Shown here: in pieces, positions 56,363-64,000 of the stretch | Layout of the letters: each line of letters begins with the position of its first letter | Position numbering within the stretch: position 1 is the first letter of the stretch | From: Duganella sp. sic0402 | Lineage (GTDB): Bacteria > Pseudomonadota > Gammaproteobacteria > Burkholderiales > Burkholderiaceae_D | Length of the DNA stretch: 64,000 bases | Direction: 5' to 3' | NCBI RefSeq assembly: GCF_019219065.1 | Contig: NZ_JAHUWK010000004.1 | Location: 124,001-188,000 of the forward strand | Made by a program: the position numbers and the translations under genes | Notes under the pieces: model-generated | What the model saw: only the letters and a program-made list of their open reading frames with translations | The model's database searches: none | Told to the model about the DNA's origin: nothing

Positions 56363-59129
56363 AATAATAGCCCTGGATTTCGTCGCAGCCGTGGCGGCGC
56401 AGGTAGTCGAGCTGGGTCGCCGTCTCCACCCCTTCGGCGATGACGCGCAGTTTCAGGTTGTGCGCCAGCGCGATGATGGACACCACAATCGCCGCCTCGT
56501 CGTCCGCGTGAATGTCGCTGATGAAGGAGCGGTCGATCTTCAGCACGTCAATCGGGAAATGGCGCAGGTAGGAAAAGCTGGAATAGCCAGTGCCGAAGTC
56601 GTCGATCGACAGCGCCAGGCCCAGCGATTTCAGCTTGTGCAGCAGCTCCACTGCCTGTGTCACGTCATGCATGAACAAGCCTTCGGTCAGTTCGATGTCC
56701 AGGCAGGCCGGCGGCAATCCGGTCTCGCGCAGCACCTCGCTGATGGACGCCACCAGTTGCGGCTCGCTGAACTGGCGCGGTGACAGGTTGACGGCGATGC
56801 GCAGCGGGCCGTGGCCCGCGTCCAGCCATCGCTTGGCCTGGGCGCAGGCGGTGCGCATCACCCAGGCGCCGATCTCGACGATCAGGCCGGTTTCTTCCGC
56901 CAGCCCGATGAAGCGGTAGGGCGCCACCATGCCCAGTTCCGGATGCTGCCAGCGCAGCAGCGCTTCCATGCCGACCACGCGGCCAGTTTGCAGATCCACC
57001 TGTGGCTGGTAATGCAGCACGAATTGCTGCCTTTCCAGCGCGTTGCGCAGTGCGCTTTCGATGCGCAGCCGTTCGCGCGCTTCTTCGTTCATCGCCGGCT
57101 CGTAGAACTGGGTGTTGTTGCGGCCCAGCTTCTTGGCGCGGTACATGGCGATGTCCGCGTGTTCGATCAGCCGCTGCGCCGAGGTACCGTCTGCGCCGTA
57201 CACGGCCACGCCGATCGAGCAGGTGACAAAGAATTCCTTCCCTTCCAGCATCACCGGCTGGGTGACGGCGCGCATGATGCGCTGGGCCACGTCGTGCGAC
57301 AGCGTTTCTTCCGGGTACTCAGTGAGGATGGCGACAAATTCGTCGCCGGACAGCCGTGCCACGGTGTCGCTGTCGCGCACGCTATCGCGCAGCCGCTGGG
57401 CCACGGTTTTCAGCAGCAGGTCGCCGGCCTTGTGGCCCATGCTGTCGTTGACGAACTTGAAGCGGTCCAGGTCGATCAGCATCACCCACAAGGGCTTGCC
57501 GCTGCGGTTGGCGAAGGCCACCGCCTGCGACAGCCGGTCTTGCAGCAGCACGCGGTTGGGCAGGCCGGTCAGCACGTCGTGGTGGGCGATGTGCTGGATG
57601 CGCTGCTCGGCCAGCTTGCGCTCGGTGATCTCGGTGCCGGTGCCGCGATAGCCTCGGAATTTTCCTTCGCGGTCGTAGACCGGCTCGCCGCTGCTGGTGA
57701 ACCAATGGGTCTGGCCATCGACGCCGCGCAGTGCGTATTCAAGATTGCTGAACGGCAGATGCGCTTCCAGCATCGCCTGGTGCTCGCGGCCCCAGTTGTT
57801 ATCCCACAGTTCGGGATGCGCCTCCCAGCGCGTCCGCCCCAGGAATAGCTTTGGATCTTGCCGGCCCTTTTCGAAGAAGCCGCCGGTGATATTGGTGAAG
57901 CGGAATTGCTCATCCTGCTCCCAGTACCAGTCCGAGGACAATGCCAGCAGGCGGCGGAAGCGGTGTTCGCTTTCCTGCAATGCTTCCTCGGTGCGCTTGC
58001 GGGAGGCCACGTCCTGGGCCAGCTGTTCATTGCTGAGCTTGAGCGCATGGGTGCGCTCGTCCACCAGCCGCTGCACCCGCACTGAACGGCGCGCCAGCGA
58101 ATTGACGAAGGCCGCCGTCAGCAGCGAGAACAGCAGGCCGCCGATCAGCGTCGACAGCGAGCCGAGATGGTGCGGCAGGAAGGGGCGCGGCAGCGGCGTC
58201 ACCTGCACATGCCAGGACTTGCCGGCAGCGCTGAAGGTGCGCACATAGGGTTCGCGGTAGTCGATCGACAGCCAGCGCTGCAGCACCGACGGCTCAGTGC
58301 CGGGGCCAGCCGGCTGGCCCCGGCTGTAGACCAGATTGGCGGGGCGGATGTCGTCGCCGATGTAGACCTGCACGCTCAGCTCGCGGTCATCCAGCAGGTC
58401 GGCCGTCAGCAGGATTTTCTGGATCAGGTCTGCCGAGCGGATGACCGCGCTGGTATTGCCGATCCAGGCGGCGCGGCGCTGCTCCACGGTATTGAGCTCG
58501 GCGCCCTGGCGGTACACCGGTATCATCATCACAAAGCCCTGTTGCCCGGCGCGTTCCTGCGCCAGCCGCATCAGCGGCGTGGTGCGCGGCTGGCCGCTGT
58601 CGACCGCTTCGGCGATCACCCGCGCCATGGCCGGCAGCGAAGCCACGTCCAGGCCGAAGGCGGCTTCGTTGCCTTCCAGCGGTTCCAGATAGTCGACGAT
58701 GACGTGTTGCGGCCGCGAAGCCAGCGGCTGCCGCCCGCCGTCGTGCAGTTCAACGCCCGGATAGTGGCGTTGCATTTCTTCCTGGTACGTGCGCGCCTGC
58801 TGGTCATCCATCACGCGCTGGAAGTTGAATGCCTGCACAAAAGGGTAGCGCTCCAGCATCGGCCGGCTGAAGCTGGCGAACTGTTCACGGCTGACCGGGC
58901 CAACTGATTTGAACAAGCCGTTCAGGATGGTGACCAGTTCCAGCGTATCGTCCATGCCGCGACGGATCGCGGCGGCGCGGATGTGGCCGCGCTGCTGGTA
59001 GCTGAGCTCCATCTTGCTGTATTCCAGCGCACTGACGGCGATGAACAACAGGCCGGTGACCGCGCAGCCGGTGATCAGCGTCAGCAAGGCTGCCAGCGAG
59101 ATCCGGGATGAAGTGCGGAAGGACGGCAT
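56286..59129 (-). CDS. CHASE-PAS-GGDEF-EAL protein (cyclic-di-GMP turnover)
   Basis: The 947-residue inner-membrane protein has a helix at about 12-32, a periplasmic CHASE domain (residues about 60-270), a second helix (about 320-342), a PAS domain (about 370-500), a GGDEF domain with the motif SGDEF (VARLSGDEFVAIL) and an EAL domain with GMEALLRWQHP and the later DDFGTGYSSFSYL and VETATQLDYL motifs. The EAL residues look intact, so phosphodiesterase activity is likely; the first G of GGDEF is S, a variant still found in active cyclases. It is bifunctional by layout; net direction unknown. Confidence 0.94.
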   Translation of the reverse strand: MPSFRTSSRISLAALLTLITGCAVTGLLFIAVSALEYSKMELSYQQRGHIRAAAIRRGMDDTLELVTILNGLFKSVGPVSREQFASFSRPMLERYPFVQAFNFQRVMDDQQARTYQEEMQRHYPGVELHDGGRQPLASRPQHVIVDYLEPLEGNEAAFGLDVASLPAMARVIAEAVDSGQPRTTPLMRLAQERAGQQGFVMMIPVYRQGAELNTVEQRRAAWIGNTSAVIRSADLIQKILLTADLLDDRELSVQVYIGDDIRPANLVYSRGQPAGPGTEPSVLQRWLSIDYREPYVRTFSAAGKSWHVQVTPLPRPFLPHHLGSLSTLIGGLLFSLLTAAFVNSLARRSVRVQRLVDERTHALKLSNEQLAQDVASRKRTEEALQESEHRFRRLLALSSDWYWEQDEQFRFTNITGGFFEKGRQDPKLFLGRTRWEAHPELWDNNWGREHQAMLEAHLPFSNLEYALRGVDGQTHWFTSSGEPVYDREGKFRGYRGTGTEITERKLAEQRIQHIAHHDVLTGLPNRVLLQDRLSQAVAFANRSGKPLWVMLIDLDRFKFVNDSMGHKAGDLLLKTVAQRLRDSVRDSDTVARLSGDEFVAILTEYPEETLSHDVAQRIMRAVTQPVMLEGKEFFVTCSIGVAVYGADGTSAQRLIEHADIAMYRAKKLGRNNTQFYEPAMNEEARERLRIESALRNALERQQFVLHYQPQVDLQTGRVVGMEALLRWQHPELGMVAPYRFIGLAEETGLIVEIGAWVMRTACAQAKRWLDAGHGPLRIAVNLSPRQFSEPQLVASISEVLRETGLPPACLDIELTEGLFMHDVTQAVELLHKLKSLGLALSIDDFGTGYSSFSYLRHFPIDVLKIDRSFISDIHADDEAAIVVSIIALAHNLKLRVIAEGVETATQLDYLRRHGCDEIQGYYFSRPLPVAEFELLLAEGRALQAMPA

Positions 59130-59256
59130 GACACGCTTTCCGAAACAGGGATGGCAAAGCGCGGGCGGGGGCGGGGGCCGCAGGATTGATAGTCAGTGTG
59201 TCACAAAAATGCTGTCAGGACAGTTTCATCGCTGCTGATGTGCCGAAATAACCACG

Positions 59257-60063
59257 TTATGCCCAACGCAGCCGCAACACGATCCAGTGCGCCAGCAAAC
59301 GGTTCAGCAGTGGCAGCGCCAGGCCGCCGGTACGCGCCACTTTGCGCTGCATGGCCAGCGCCGGCGTGTTGCCGCCGTTTTTCACCGCGAACAGGATGCG
59401 GTTATTGCCGGCGATCCCGTTGAAGGCGCAGATATGGCCCTGAAACGCCTGGCGCAGGCGGCGCAGCATGGCCGCGTAGTGCGGGTCGTAGCTGAAGATA
59501 TTCGCCACCATCACGCCGCCGGGCCGCAGCGCGCGCCGGCAGTCGGCGTAGAAGCTGGCGCTGCCCAGCGGCGGCGGCAGGCCGTCGGCGTCGAAGCCGT
59601 CCACCAGCAGCACGTCGGCGCTGTCGCGCAGCTGGTGCATATACTCCGCCGCATCGGCCTGGATCACGCGAAAGCGCGCGCTGTCGCGGGGAATGGCGAA
59701 CTGCTCGCGTAGCGCGATCACGTCTGGATTCAGTTCCAGCACGGTGATGCGCGCATGCGGCAGGTAGCGGTGGCAGAACTTGGCCAGCGAGCCGCCGCCC
59801 AGGCCGACCATGACGATGTGCTCGGGGCGCGGATGGAACAGCACGAAGCACATCATCGCCCGCACATAGCTGAGCACCAGCTGGTCCGGGCGGGACAGGC
59901 GCATCTCGCTTTGCACCATGCCGGGCTGAAATTCCAGCAGGCGCTTGTCGCCCACGGTGCGTACCTGTGGCGGCGGACGGTTGGCGGGTGTGGTCAAGTT
60001 GCTTAGTAATGTGGATTTACGTAGGGAATCATAGTAGCATGGCGTCAGCACGGGCCTGCCCAT
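59257..60063 (-). CDS. Spermidine synthase-like methyltransferase-fold protein
   Basis: The 268-residue protein has a Rossmann-like core: HIVMVGLGGGSLAKFCHRYLP (glycine loop), ITVLELNPDVIALREQF with the acidic ligand residue and VIQADAAEYMHQL, VLLVDGFDADGLP. This is the fold and order of spermidine synthase-like proteins, but the polyamine-binding residues are not clear, so the substrate is unknown. The N-terminal 22 residues may not be translated; an in-frame TTG at 59997 is an alternative start. It is divergent from a small gene with a 26-bp gap. Confidence 0.85.
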   Translation of the reverse strand: MGRPVLTPCYYDSLRKSTLLSNLTTPANRPPPQVRTVGDKRLLEFQPGMVQSEMRLSRPDQLVLSYVRAMMCFVLFHPRPEHIVMVGLGGGSLAKFCHRYLPHARITVLELNPDVIALREQFAIPRDSARFRVIQADAAEYMHQLRDSADVLLVDGFDADGLPPPLGSASFYADCRRALRPGGVMVANIFSYDPHYAAMLRRLRQAFQGHICAFNGIAGNNRILFAVKNGGNTPALAMQRKVARTGGLALPLLNRLLAHWIVLRLRWA

Positions 60064-60089
60064 CGGCGGCCGACTTGGAGAGAGATACG

Positions 60090-60365
60090 ATGTTTTTAGA
60101 CCACCCTACGCTTACCGCCACCAATAGCTTCACCGAGCCGGACCGTCTGGAGCGCCTGAGCCGCGTCTACGGCTATGTGGCCGCGCTGGCCGACCTGGCC
60201 GGCAAGCAGAGCTTTATTGAAAAAGTCAGCCAGCTGCACGACCACAAAGGCACGCTGATCGTGTTCTGGCACGACGCCCCGACCGAAGAAGAAAAAGTCT
60301 TCTTCACCCAGGCCTGGGGCAGCAAAATGGGCGATGGCAGCAGCAACGTCGAGCACGAGGTCTGA
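60090..60365 (+). CDS. Small hypothetical protein, 91 residues
   Basis: ATG 60090 follows TTGGAGAGAGA. The product is soluble, acidic and has a helical first half (PDRLERLSRVYGYVAALADLAGK) and a strand-like LIVFWHDAPTEEEKVFF. No family recognised. It sits 22 bp before a GGDEF gene in the same direction and could be co-transcribed with it. Confidence 0.75.
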   Translation: MFLDHPTLTATNSFTEPDRLERLSRVYGYVAALADLAGKQSFIEKVSQLHDHKGTLIVFWHDAPTEEEKVFFTQAWGSKMGDGSSNVEHEV

Positions 60366-60387
60366 AGTCTGACACCGGGCTGCGGTC

Positions 60388-61542
60388 ATGGATATAAAAA
60401 CCTTGTTGTTAGCGCTGGCACTGGGCAATTTCAGCCTGTGCGCAGCGCTGTTCTTTTTTGAGGCCGGCGCGCGCCGCGACGGCCAGCTTGCGCGCGTTCA
60501 CGCCACCTGGGCCTGGGCCAAGCAATGCCAGGCGCTGGCCTGGCTGCTGCTGTATTGTCGCGGCGTTCTGCCGGATTTCCTGACGATTCCGTTTGCCAAT
60601 GCGGTGCTGTTCGCCGGCTTTGCGCTGGATGCGTCCGCGCTGTGGGAGCAGGCTGGCCGGCGCGTGTGGCGCAAATACCTGTTGCCGGCGCTGGGCGCAT
60701 CGACCGGCGTGTATGTCGGCGCCTGGCTGTTGCAGCTGCCAGCGGCGGGCCGTATCGGCATCGCCTCGATGGCGGCTGGTTTCTTCTTCCTGGCCGGTGC
60801 CGCCGCGCTGGGCCGTGGCTGGCGCAACGGCACGCCATTGCGCCGCTATCTTGTGCTGCTGGTGCTGGCGCTGACCGTGCTGGTGGTGGGGCGCGGCCTG
60901 TTGCCGCTGCTGCCGGACTGGCTGAATCCGGTCGGGGTGCAGACGGCTGGCATGATCGCACTGTACTTGATGATGCTGGGCAACGCTTTCGGCTATCTGC
61001 TGCTGGCGCGCGAGCAGGAGCACGGTGAGCTGGCACGGCTGGAAGTGGTGGATGCGCTGACCGATGTACCGAACCGGCGCGGCTTCTACACCGCGCTGAC
61101 GCCGTGGATCGCGCTGGCGCGCCGTCCCGGCATGCCGACCGCGCTGGTGATCCTCAACCTCGACCAGTTCAAGCGCGTCAACGACAGCTATGGCCATACG
61201 GCCGGCGATGTGGTGCTGAAGGCGATGGTGGATGTGTGCAAGAAACAACTGCGCGACTCGGACCAGATGGGCCGCCTGGGCGGCGCCGAATTCGCCATTC
61301 TGCTGCCGCGCACCTCGCTGGAGGATGCGGCGATGGTGGCGGAGCGCATCCGCAATGCGGTGGCCGAACAACCGGTCAAGGCGGAAAAGGCGGTCATCAA
61401 TATGACCGCCAGTCTGGGCGTGACCACGATACGCGCCGAGGACAGCACCGTCAGCCTGTTCAAGCGCGCCGACGAGGCTTTGCAGGCTGCCAAACAGGCA
61501 GGCCGCAACCGCGTCATGGAGGCCGAAGTCATCAAGACGTAA
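60388..61542 (+). CDS. Membrane GGDEF protein with GGAEF active-site motif
   Basis: The 384 residues start with about six hydrophobic helices (residues 5-215) and end in a GGDEF domain that begins LTDVPNRRGFYTAL. The signature reads RLGGAEFAILL, so the third position, normally D or E and a metal ligand, is A. The VLNLDQFKRVNDSYGHTAGD block with the other metal aspartate is intact. Activity as diguanylate cyclase is therefore doubtful; a GTP- or c-di-GMP-sensing role is possible. The usual RxxD inhibitory site before it is not evident. ppx follows 57 bp downstream. Confidence 0.9.
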   Translation: MDIKTLLLALALGNFSLCAALFFFEAGARRDGQLARVHATWAWAKQCQALAWLLLYCRGVLPDFLTIPFANAVLFAGFALDASALWEQAGRRVWRKYLLPALGASTGVYVGAWLLQLPAAGRIGIASMAAGFFFLAGAAALGRGWRNGTPLRRYLVLLVLALTVLVVGRGLLPLLPDWLNPVGVQTAGMIALYLMMLGNAFGYLLLAREQEHGELARLEVVDALTDVPNRRGFYTALTPWIALARRPGMPTALVILNLDQFKRVNDSYGHTAGDVVLKAMVDVCKKQLRDSDQMGRLGGAEFAILLPRTSLEDAAMVAERIRNAVAEQPVKAEKAVINMTASLGVTTIRAEDSTVSLFKRADEALQAAKQAGRNRVMEAEVIKT

Positions 61543-61599
61543 CAAATCGGGCTTATCGTGCTTATAATGGTGTAAATCGTTTAGTTCAAATCTCATTAT

Positions 61600-63051
61600 A
61601 TGTACGCTGCCGTAGACCTGGGTTCCAATAGTTTTCGCCTCCACATCGGCAAGCATGATGGGGAGGCCATCCGCGTACTGAAAAGCGTGAGGGAGCCGAT
61701 CCGGCTGGCTGCCGGCCTGGATAAGGATGGCAACCTGACGCCGGCCGCCATGCAGGCGGCCCTCAACTGCCTGCAAAATTTCCGCACCGTGTTGGCCGCC
61801 TACAAGCTGGACGCGGTGCGCGTGGTGGCCACATCGGCGATGCGCGTGGCGCGCAATTCCGCCGCCTTTTTGCCGGAGGCGGAAAAGGCCATCGGCTATC
61901 CGATCGAAATCATCTCCGGCGAGGAAGAAGGGCGCCTGATCTATATGGGCGTGGCGCACGCGGTCGCGCTGCCCGGCGAGCGCCGGCTGGTGATCGACAT
62001 CGGCGGCGGCTCCACCGAACTGATACTGGGGCGCGGGCCGGAAATCGAAAAGGTCGAATCGTTCAGCGTCGGCACGGTCAAGCAAAGCCTGTCCTTCTTC
62101 ATCGGCGGGCGGGTTGACGGGCCGTCGTTTGAGGCCGCCATCCTGTCGGCGCGCAGCCATTTCGAGGACGCGGCACCGCCTTACCATCCGCAATTCTGGA
62201 AGCAGTGCTACGGTTCCTCCGGCACCGCGCGCACCATCGCCGACATCATCATCAAGAATGGCATTGGACGCGAAGTCAATGCGCAGACGCTGGAGGCGCT
62301 GAAGCAGCGCTTTATCGAATTCGGCCACGTCAGCAAAATCGATATGCCTGGCCTGCGGCCGGATCGCGCCTCGACCATCATCGGCGGGCTGGCAATCCTG
62401 ATCGGGCTGGTGCGCGAACTGGGTATCGCGCTGGTGCAGCCGATTGAGGCCGGCCTGCGCATGGGCGTGATGTGGGACTTGCACCTGCGCTCAACCAAGC
62501 GTGACCGCCGCGAGCAATCGGTGCAAGCCTGTGTCGAGCGTTTCCACGTTGACCAGCGCCGCGCCAACCGGGCGGCGGTGGATGCGCTGGCGCTGTATGC
62601 GCAGACCAAGCCATCGTCCGAGCAGTACAACCGCCTGCTGTACTGGAGTGCGCTGCTGCACGAAATGGGCATGGTGGTGTCGCACACCGGCTATCATAAG
62701 CACGCCGCCTACATCATCGAGAACGCCGACCTGCCGGGCTTCACGGCGCGCGAGCAGCGCACCATGAGCCGCCTGATCGTGGCCCACAAGGGCAATCTGC
62801 GCAAAGTGTCCGAAGTGCTGGAGGATGCGGACTTCGCCAAGGCCATTGTGGCGCTGCGGCTGGCGGTGCTGTTCATGCACTCGCGCATCGATATCGACTT
62901 CACCCAGCTCAAGCTGCGCTTCAAGAGTCGCATCGAACTGGAAATCAGCCGCGATTGGGTGGCTGAGCATCCTACGCTGTCCTATTGGCTGGAGAAGGAA
63001 CAGGAGCAATGGGACGAAGTCGGTGTAGACTTCACCATACGCACTAGCTAA
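61600..63051 (+). CDS. ppx: Exopolyphosphatase / Ppx-GppA phosphatase
   Basis: The enzyme removes phosphate from the ends of polyphosphate chains; the homologue GppA works on pppGpp. The 483-residue protein has the ASKHA phosphate loops DLGSNSFRL at 6-14 and DIGGGSTEL near 132-140, plus the catalytic glutamate region SGEEEGRLIY, and a C-terminal HD-like helical part (HEMGMVVSHTGYHKHAAYI). Length favours Ppx. No ppk lies next to it in the window. A short gap (57 bp) follows the GGDEF gene; TATAATGG near 61563 could be its own -10 region. Confidence 0.95.
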   Translation: MYAAVDLGSNSFRLHIGKHDGEAIRVLKSVREPIRLAAGLDKDGNLTPAAMQAALNCLQNFRTVLAAYKLDAVRVVATSAMRVARNSAAFLPEAEKAIGYPIEIISGEEEGRLIYMGVAHAVALPGERRLVIDIGGGSTELILGRGPEIEKVESFSVGTVKQSLSFFIGGRVDGPSFEAAILSARSHFEDAAPPYHPQFWKQCYGSSGTARTIADIIIKNGIGREVNAQTLEALKQRFIEFGHVSKIDMPGLRPDRASTIIGGLAILIGLVRELGIALVQPIEAGLRMGVMWDLHLRSTKRDRREQSVQACVERFHVDQRRANRAAVDALALYAQTKPSSEQYNRLLYWSALLHEMGMVVSHTGYHKHAAYIIENADLPGFTAREQRTMSRLIVAHKGNLRKVSEVLEDADFAKAIVALRLAVLFMHSRIDIDFTQLKLRFKSRIELEISRDWVAEHPTLSYWLEKEQEQWDEVGVDFTIRTS

Positions 63052-63063
63052 TGGAGAGAAGCC

Positions 63064-63831
63064 ATGTTCGACAGGATAGTTCGCTACAGCGCTTGCATGT
63101 TGCTACTCCTGTCGATGCCGGCCGTGGCGCGCGAAACAGTGATCCTATGCTACGAGGCGCAGGACGTGCTGCCGTGGCGCACGGAGAAGGGCGGCGGCCT
63201 TAATTTCGCGCTGCTGAAAATGGTTGAGCAGCGGCTCGATATTCATTTCGATTTTCAAAGCGTTCCCTGGAAGCGCTGCCTGGCGCAGCTGAAGGTGAAT
63301 GCGGTCGATGGTGCGTTTGCGGTCAGCTTCAAGCCGGACCGGCGCGAGCTGGGCGAGTATCCCGGCGCAGAAAATATCGACACCTCCAAGCGCATGCACA
63401 CCGATACCTATGTAGTGTTGCGCCGCAAGGGCAGCAAGGTGGCGTGGGACGGCAAACAGTTCAGCAATCTGGATGGCGCAATCGGCTTCCAGCTTGGCTA
63501 TTCGGTGGGCGATGTACTGCGCGCGCAGAATCTGGAAGTGGACGAGGGCAGCCAGCGCGCCGATGAGCTGGCGCGCAAGCTGATCGCCGGGCGTGTCGCT
63601 GCGGCGGCGCTGGGTGGCAGTGACGCTGCCGGTTTGATGCGCGGCCCGCTGGCGCCACAGCTGGAGCAATTGCCGATCCCCATCATTGAAAAGCCTTATT
63701 TCCTGATCCTGTCGCATGCGCTGGTGGCGTCCAGGCCGCAACTGGCGGCGCGCATCTGGAGCGAGATGGAGAAAGCCCGCAATAGCCCGGCCTACAAGAA
63801 GCTGGCGCAGGCGCAGGGAGTGCGGAATTAA
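63064..63831 (+). CDS. Periplasmic substrate-binding protein, amino-acid-type (SBP_bac_3-like)
   Basis: The 255-residue precursor has a signal peptide (CMLLLLSMPAVA). The mature part reads ILCYEAQDVLPWRTEKGGGLNFALLKMVEQRLDIHFDFQSVPWKRCLAQLK, typical for the first lobe of family 3 binding proteins without ABC genes nearby. Such orphans often feed periplasmic ligand signals to a sensor protein. The next gene begins at its very end and seems to encode a membrane protein, so a ligand-sensing pair is plausible. AGAGAAGCC precedes the ATG; the gene lies 12 bp after ppx. Confidence 0.88.
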   Translation: MFDRIVRYSACMLLLLSMPAVARETVILCYEAQDVLPWRTEKGGGLNFALLKMVEQRLDIHFDFQSVPWKRCLAQLKVNAVDGAFAVSFKPDRRELGEYPGAENIDTSKRMHTDTYVVLRRKGSKVAWDGKQFSNLDGAIGFQLGYSVGDVLRAQNLEVDEGSQRADELARKLIAGRVAAAALGGSDAAGLMRGPLAPQLEQLPIPIIEKPYFLILSHALVASRPQLAARIWSEMEKARNSPAYKKLAQAQGVRN

Positions 63832-64000
63832 TACCCACGACAAAGTACTGCTGGATGGCGGCGGGCCGCTGACGCAGCTACGGCTGGCGTGGCGACGCAA
63901 TATCGTGCTGCGTCTGGGCTTCGGGATTTTTCTCGCGGTGGCGATTTCCACCGCCATCTACACTACTTATGTGATGCAGAGCTTGCGCAGCGAGGCGGAA
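63827..64000 (+). CDS. Start of a membrane protein, cut by window edge; start codon ATT or upstream
   Basis: An open frame runs to the right edge and encodes THDKVLLDG, then an amphipathic start and a clear membrane helix, IVLRLGFGIFLAVAISTAIY, followed by TTYVMQSLRSEAE, the look of a membrane sensor (histidine kinase or GGDEF protein). At the right distance (6 bp) behind GGGAG the codon is ATT at 63827; no ATG, GTG or TTG lies between there and the membrane helix. The nearest in-frame ATG is at 63716, which would overlap the binding-protein gene by 116 bp. Start therefore uncertain, gene itself likely. Confidence 0.6.
   Translation, partial: MNTHDKVLLDGGGPLTQLRLAWRRNIVLRLGFGIFLAVAISTAIYTTYVMQSLRSEAE

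Overview
The window looks like one stretch of chromosome from a GC-rich Gram-negative bacterium, most likely a betaproteobacterium of the Oxalobacteraceae type (Massilia, Duganella or Janthinobacterium group). This placement is inferred from gene content and order (nadE next to glnB, lolA next to rarA, trxB divergent from ftsK, TonB receptors, a tryptophan-halogenase-type flavoprotein, FecI/FecR signalling) and from protein resemblance; no database search was run. I see no prophage, insertion sequence, CRISPR array or plasmid genes. Most of the window is ordinary coding DNA with short intergenic gaps.

Left part (1-27.5 kb): an ETHE1-like metallo-hydrolase cut by the window edge, inorganic pyrophosphatase (ppa), a Crp/Fnr regulator, an outer-membrane barrel, a DUF482-type acyltransferase, glutamine-dependent NAD synthetase and the PII protein GlnB. 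Next comes a halogenase-type flavoprotein with a TonB receptor, preceded by a possible 42-codon leader ORF. Then follow a TRIC/UPF0126 membrane protein, a LysR regulator divergent from an SRPBCC protein and an Old Yellow Enzyme, an Smr protein, thioredoxin reductase, FtsK, LolA, RarA, a tandem pair of paralogous LuxR-type regulators divergent from an alpha/beta hydrolase, a lipoprotein, a small exported protein and SerS.

Middle (27.6-49 kb): two identical tRNA-Ser(CGA) genes directly follow serS. They are followed by about 1.3 kb of poorly coding DNA, AT-rich for most of its length (28.0-29.2 kb), before a large TonB receptor. An iron-uptake locus on the minus strand reads sigma factor, FecR, STN-domain TonB receptor, PepSY reductase-like protein and DUF3649-like protein, with a near-consensus Fur box in front of the sigma factor. 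After it come a SEC-C protein, a SIMPL protein, two very small genes (proline-rich and single-membrane-span), a large hybrid histidine kinase with a complete phosphorelay, a catalytic plus non-catalytic pair of M16 peptidases, a thioesterase, a VOC protein and an NTF2-like exported protein.

Right part (49-64 kb): a glucarate locus (MFS transporter plus glucarate dehydratase, divergent from a LacI-type regulator, with a CCGG-centred operator-like palindrome between them), a KTSC protein, a DHDPS-family lyase divergent from a MocR-type regulator with two related palindromes between them, a SET-domain protein whose end overlaps a CHASE-PAS-GGDEF-EAL protein, a spermidine-synthase-like protein, a GGDEF protein with a GGAEF active-site motif, exopolyphosphatase, a periplasmic binding protein and the start of a membrane protein with no ordinary start codon at the expected place.

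I did not find a clear-cut undescribed multi-gene system. The best leads are the halogenase/TonB leader ORF, the overlapping LuxR paralogue pair, the two-box operator of the MocR/DHDPS pair, the 17-bp palindrome inside the glnB promoter and the anomalous segment behind the tRNA-Ser pair.
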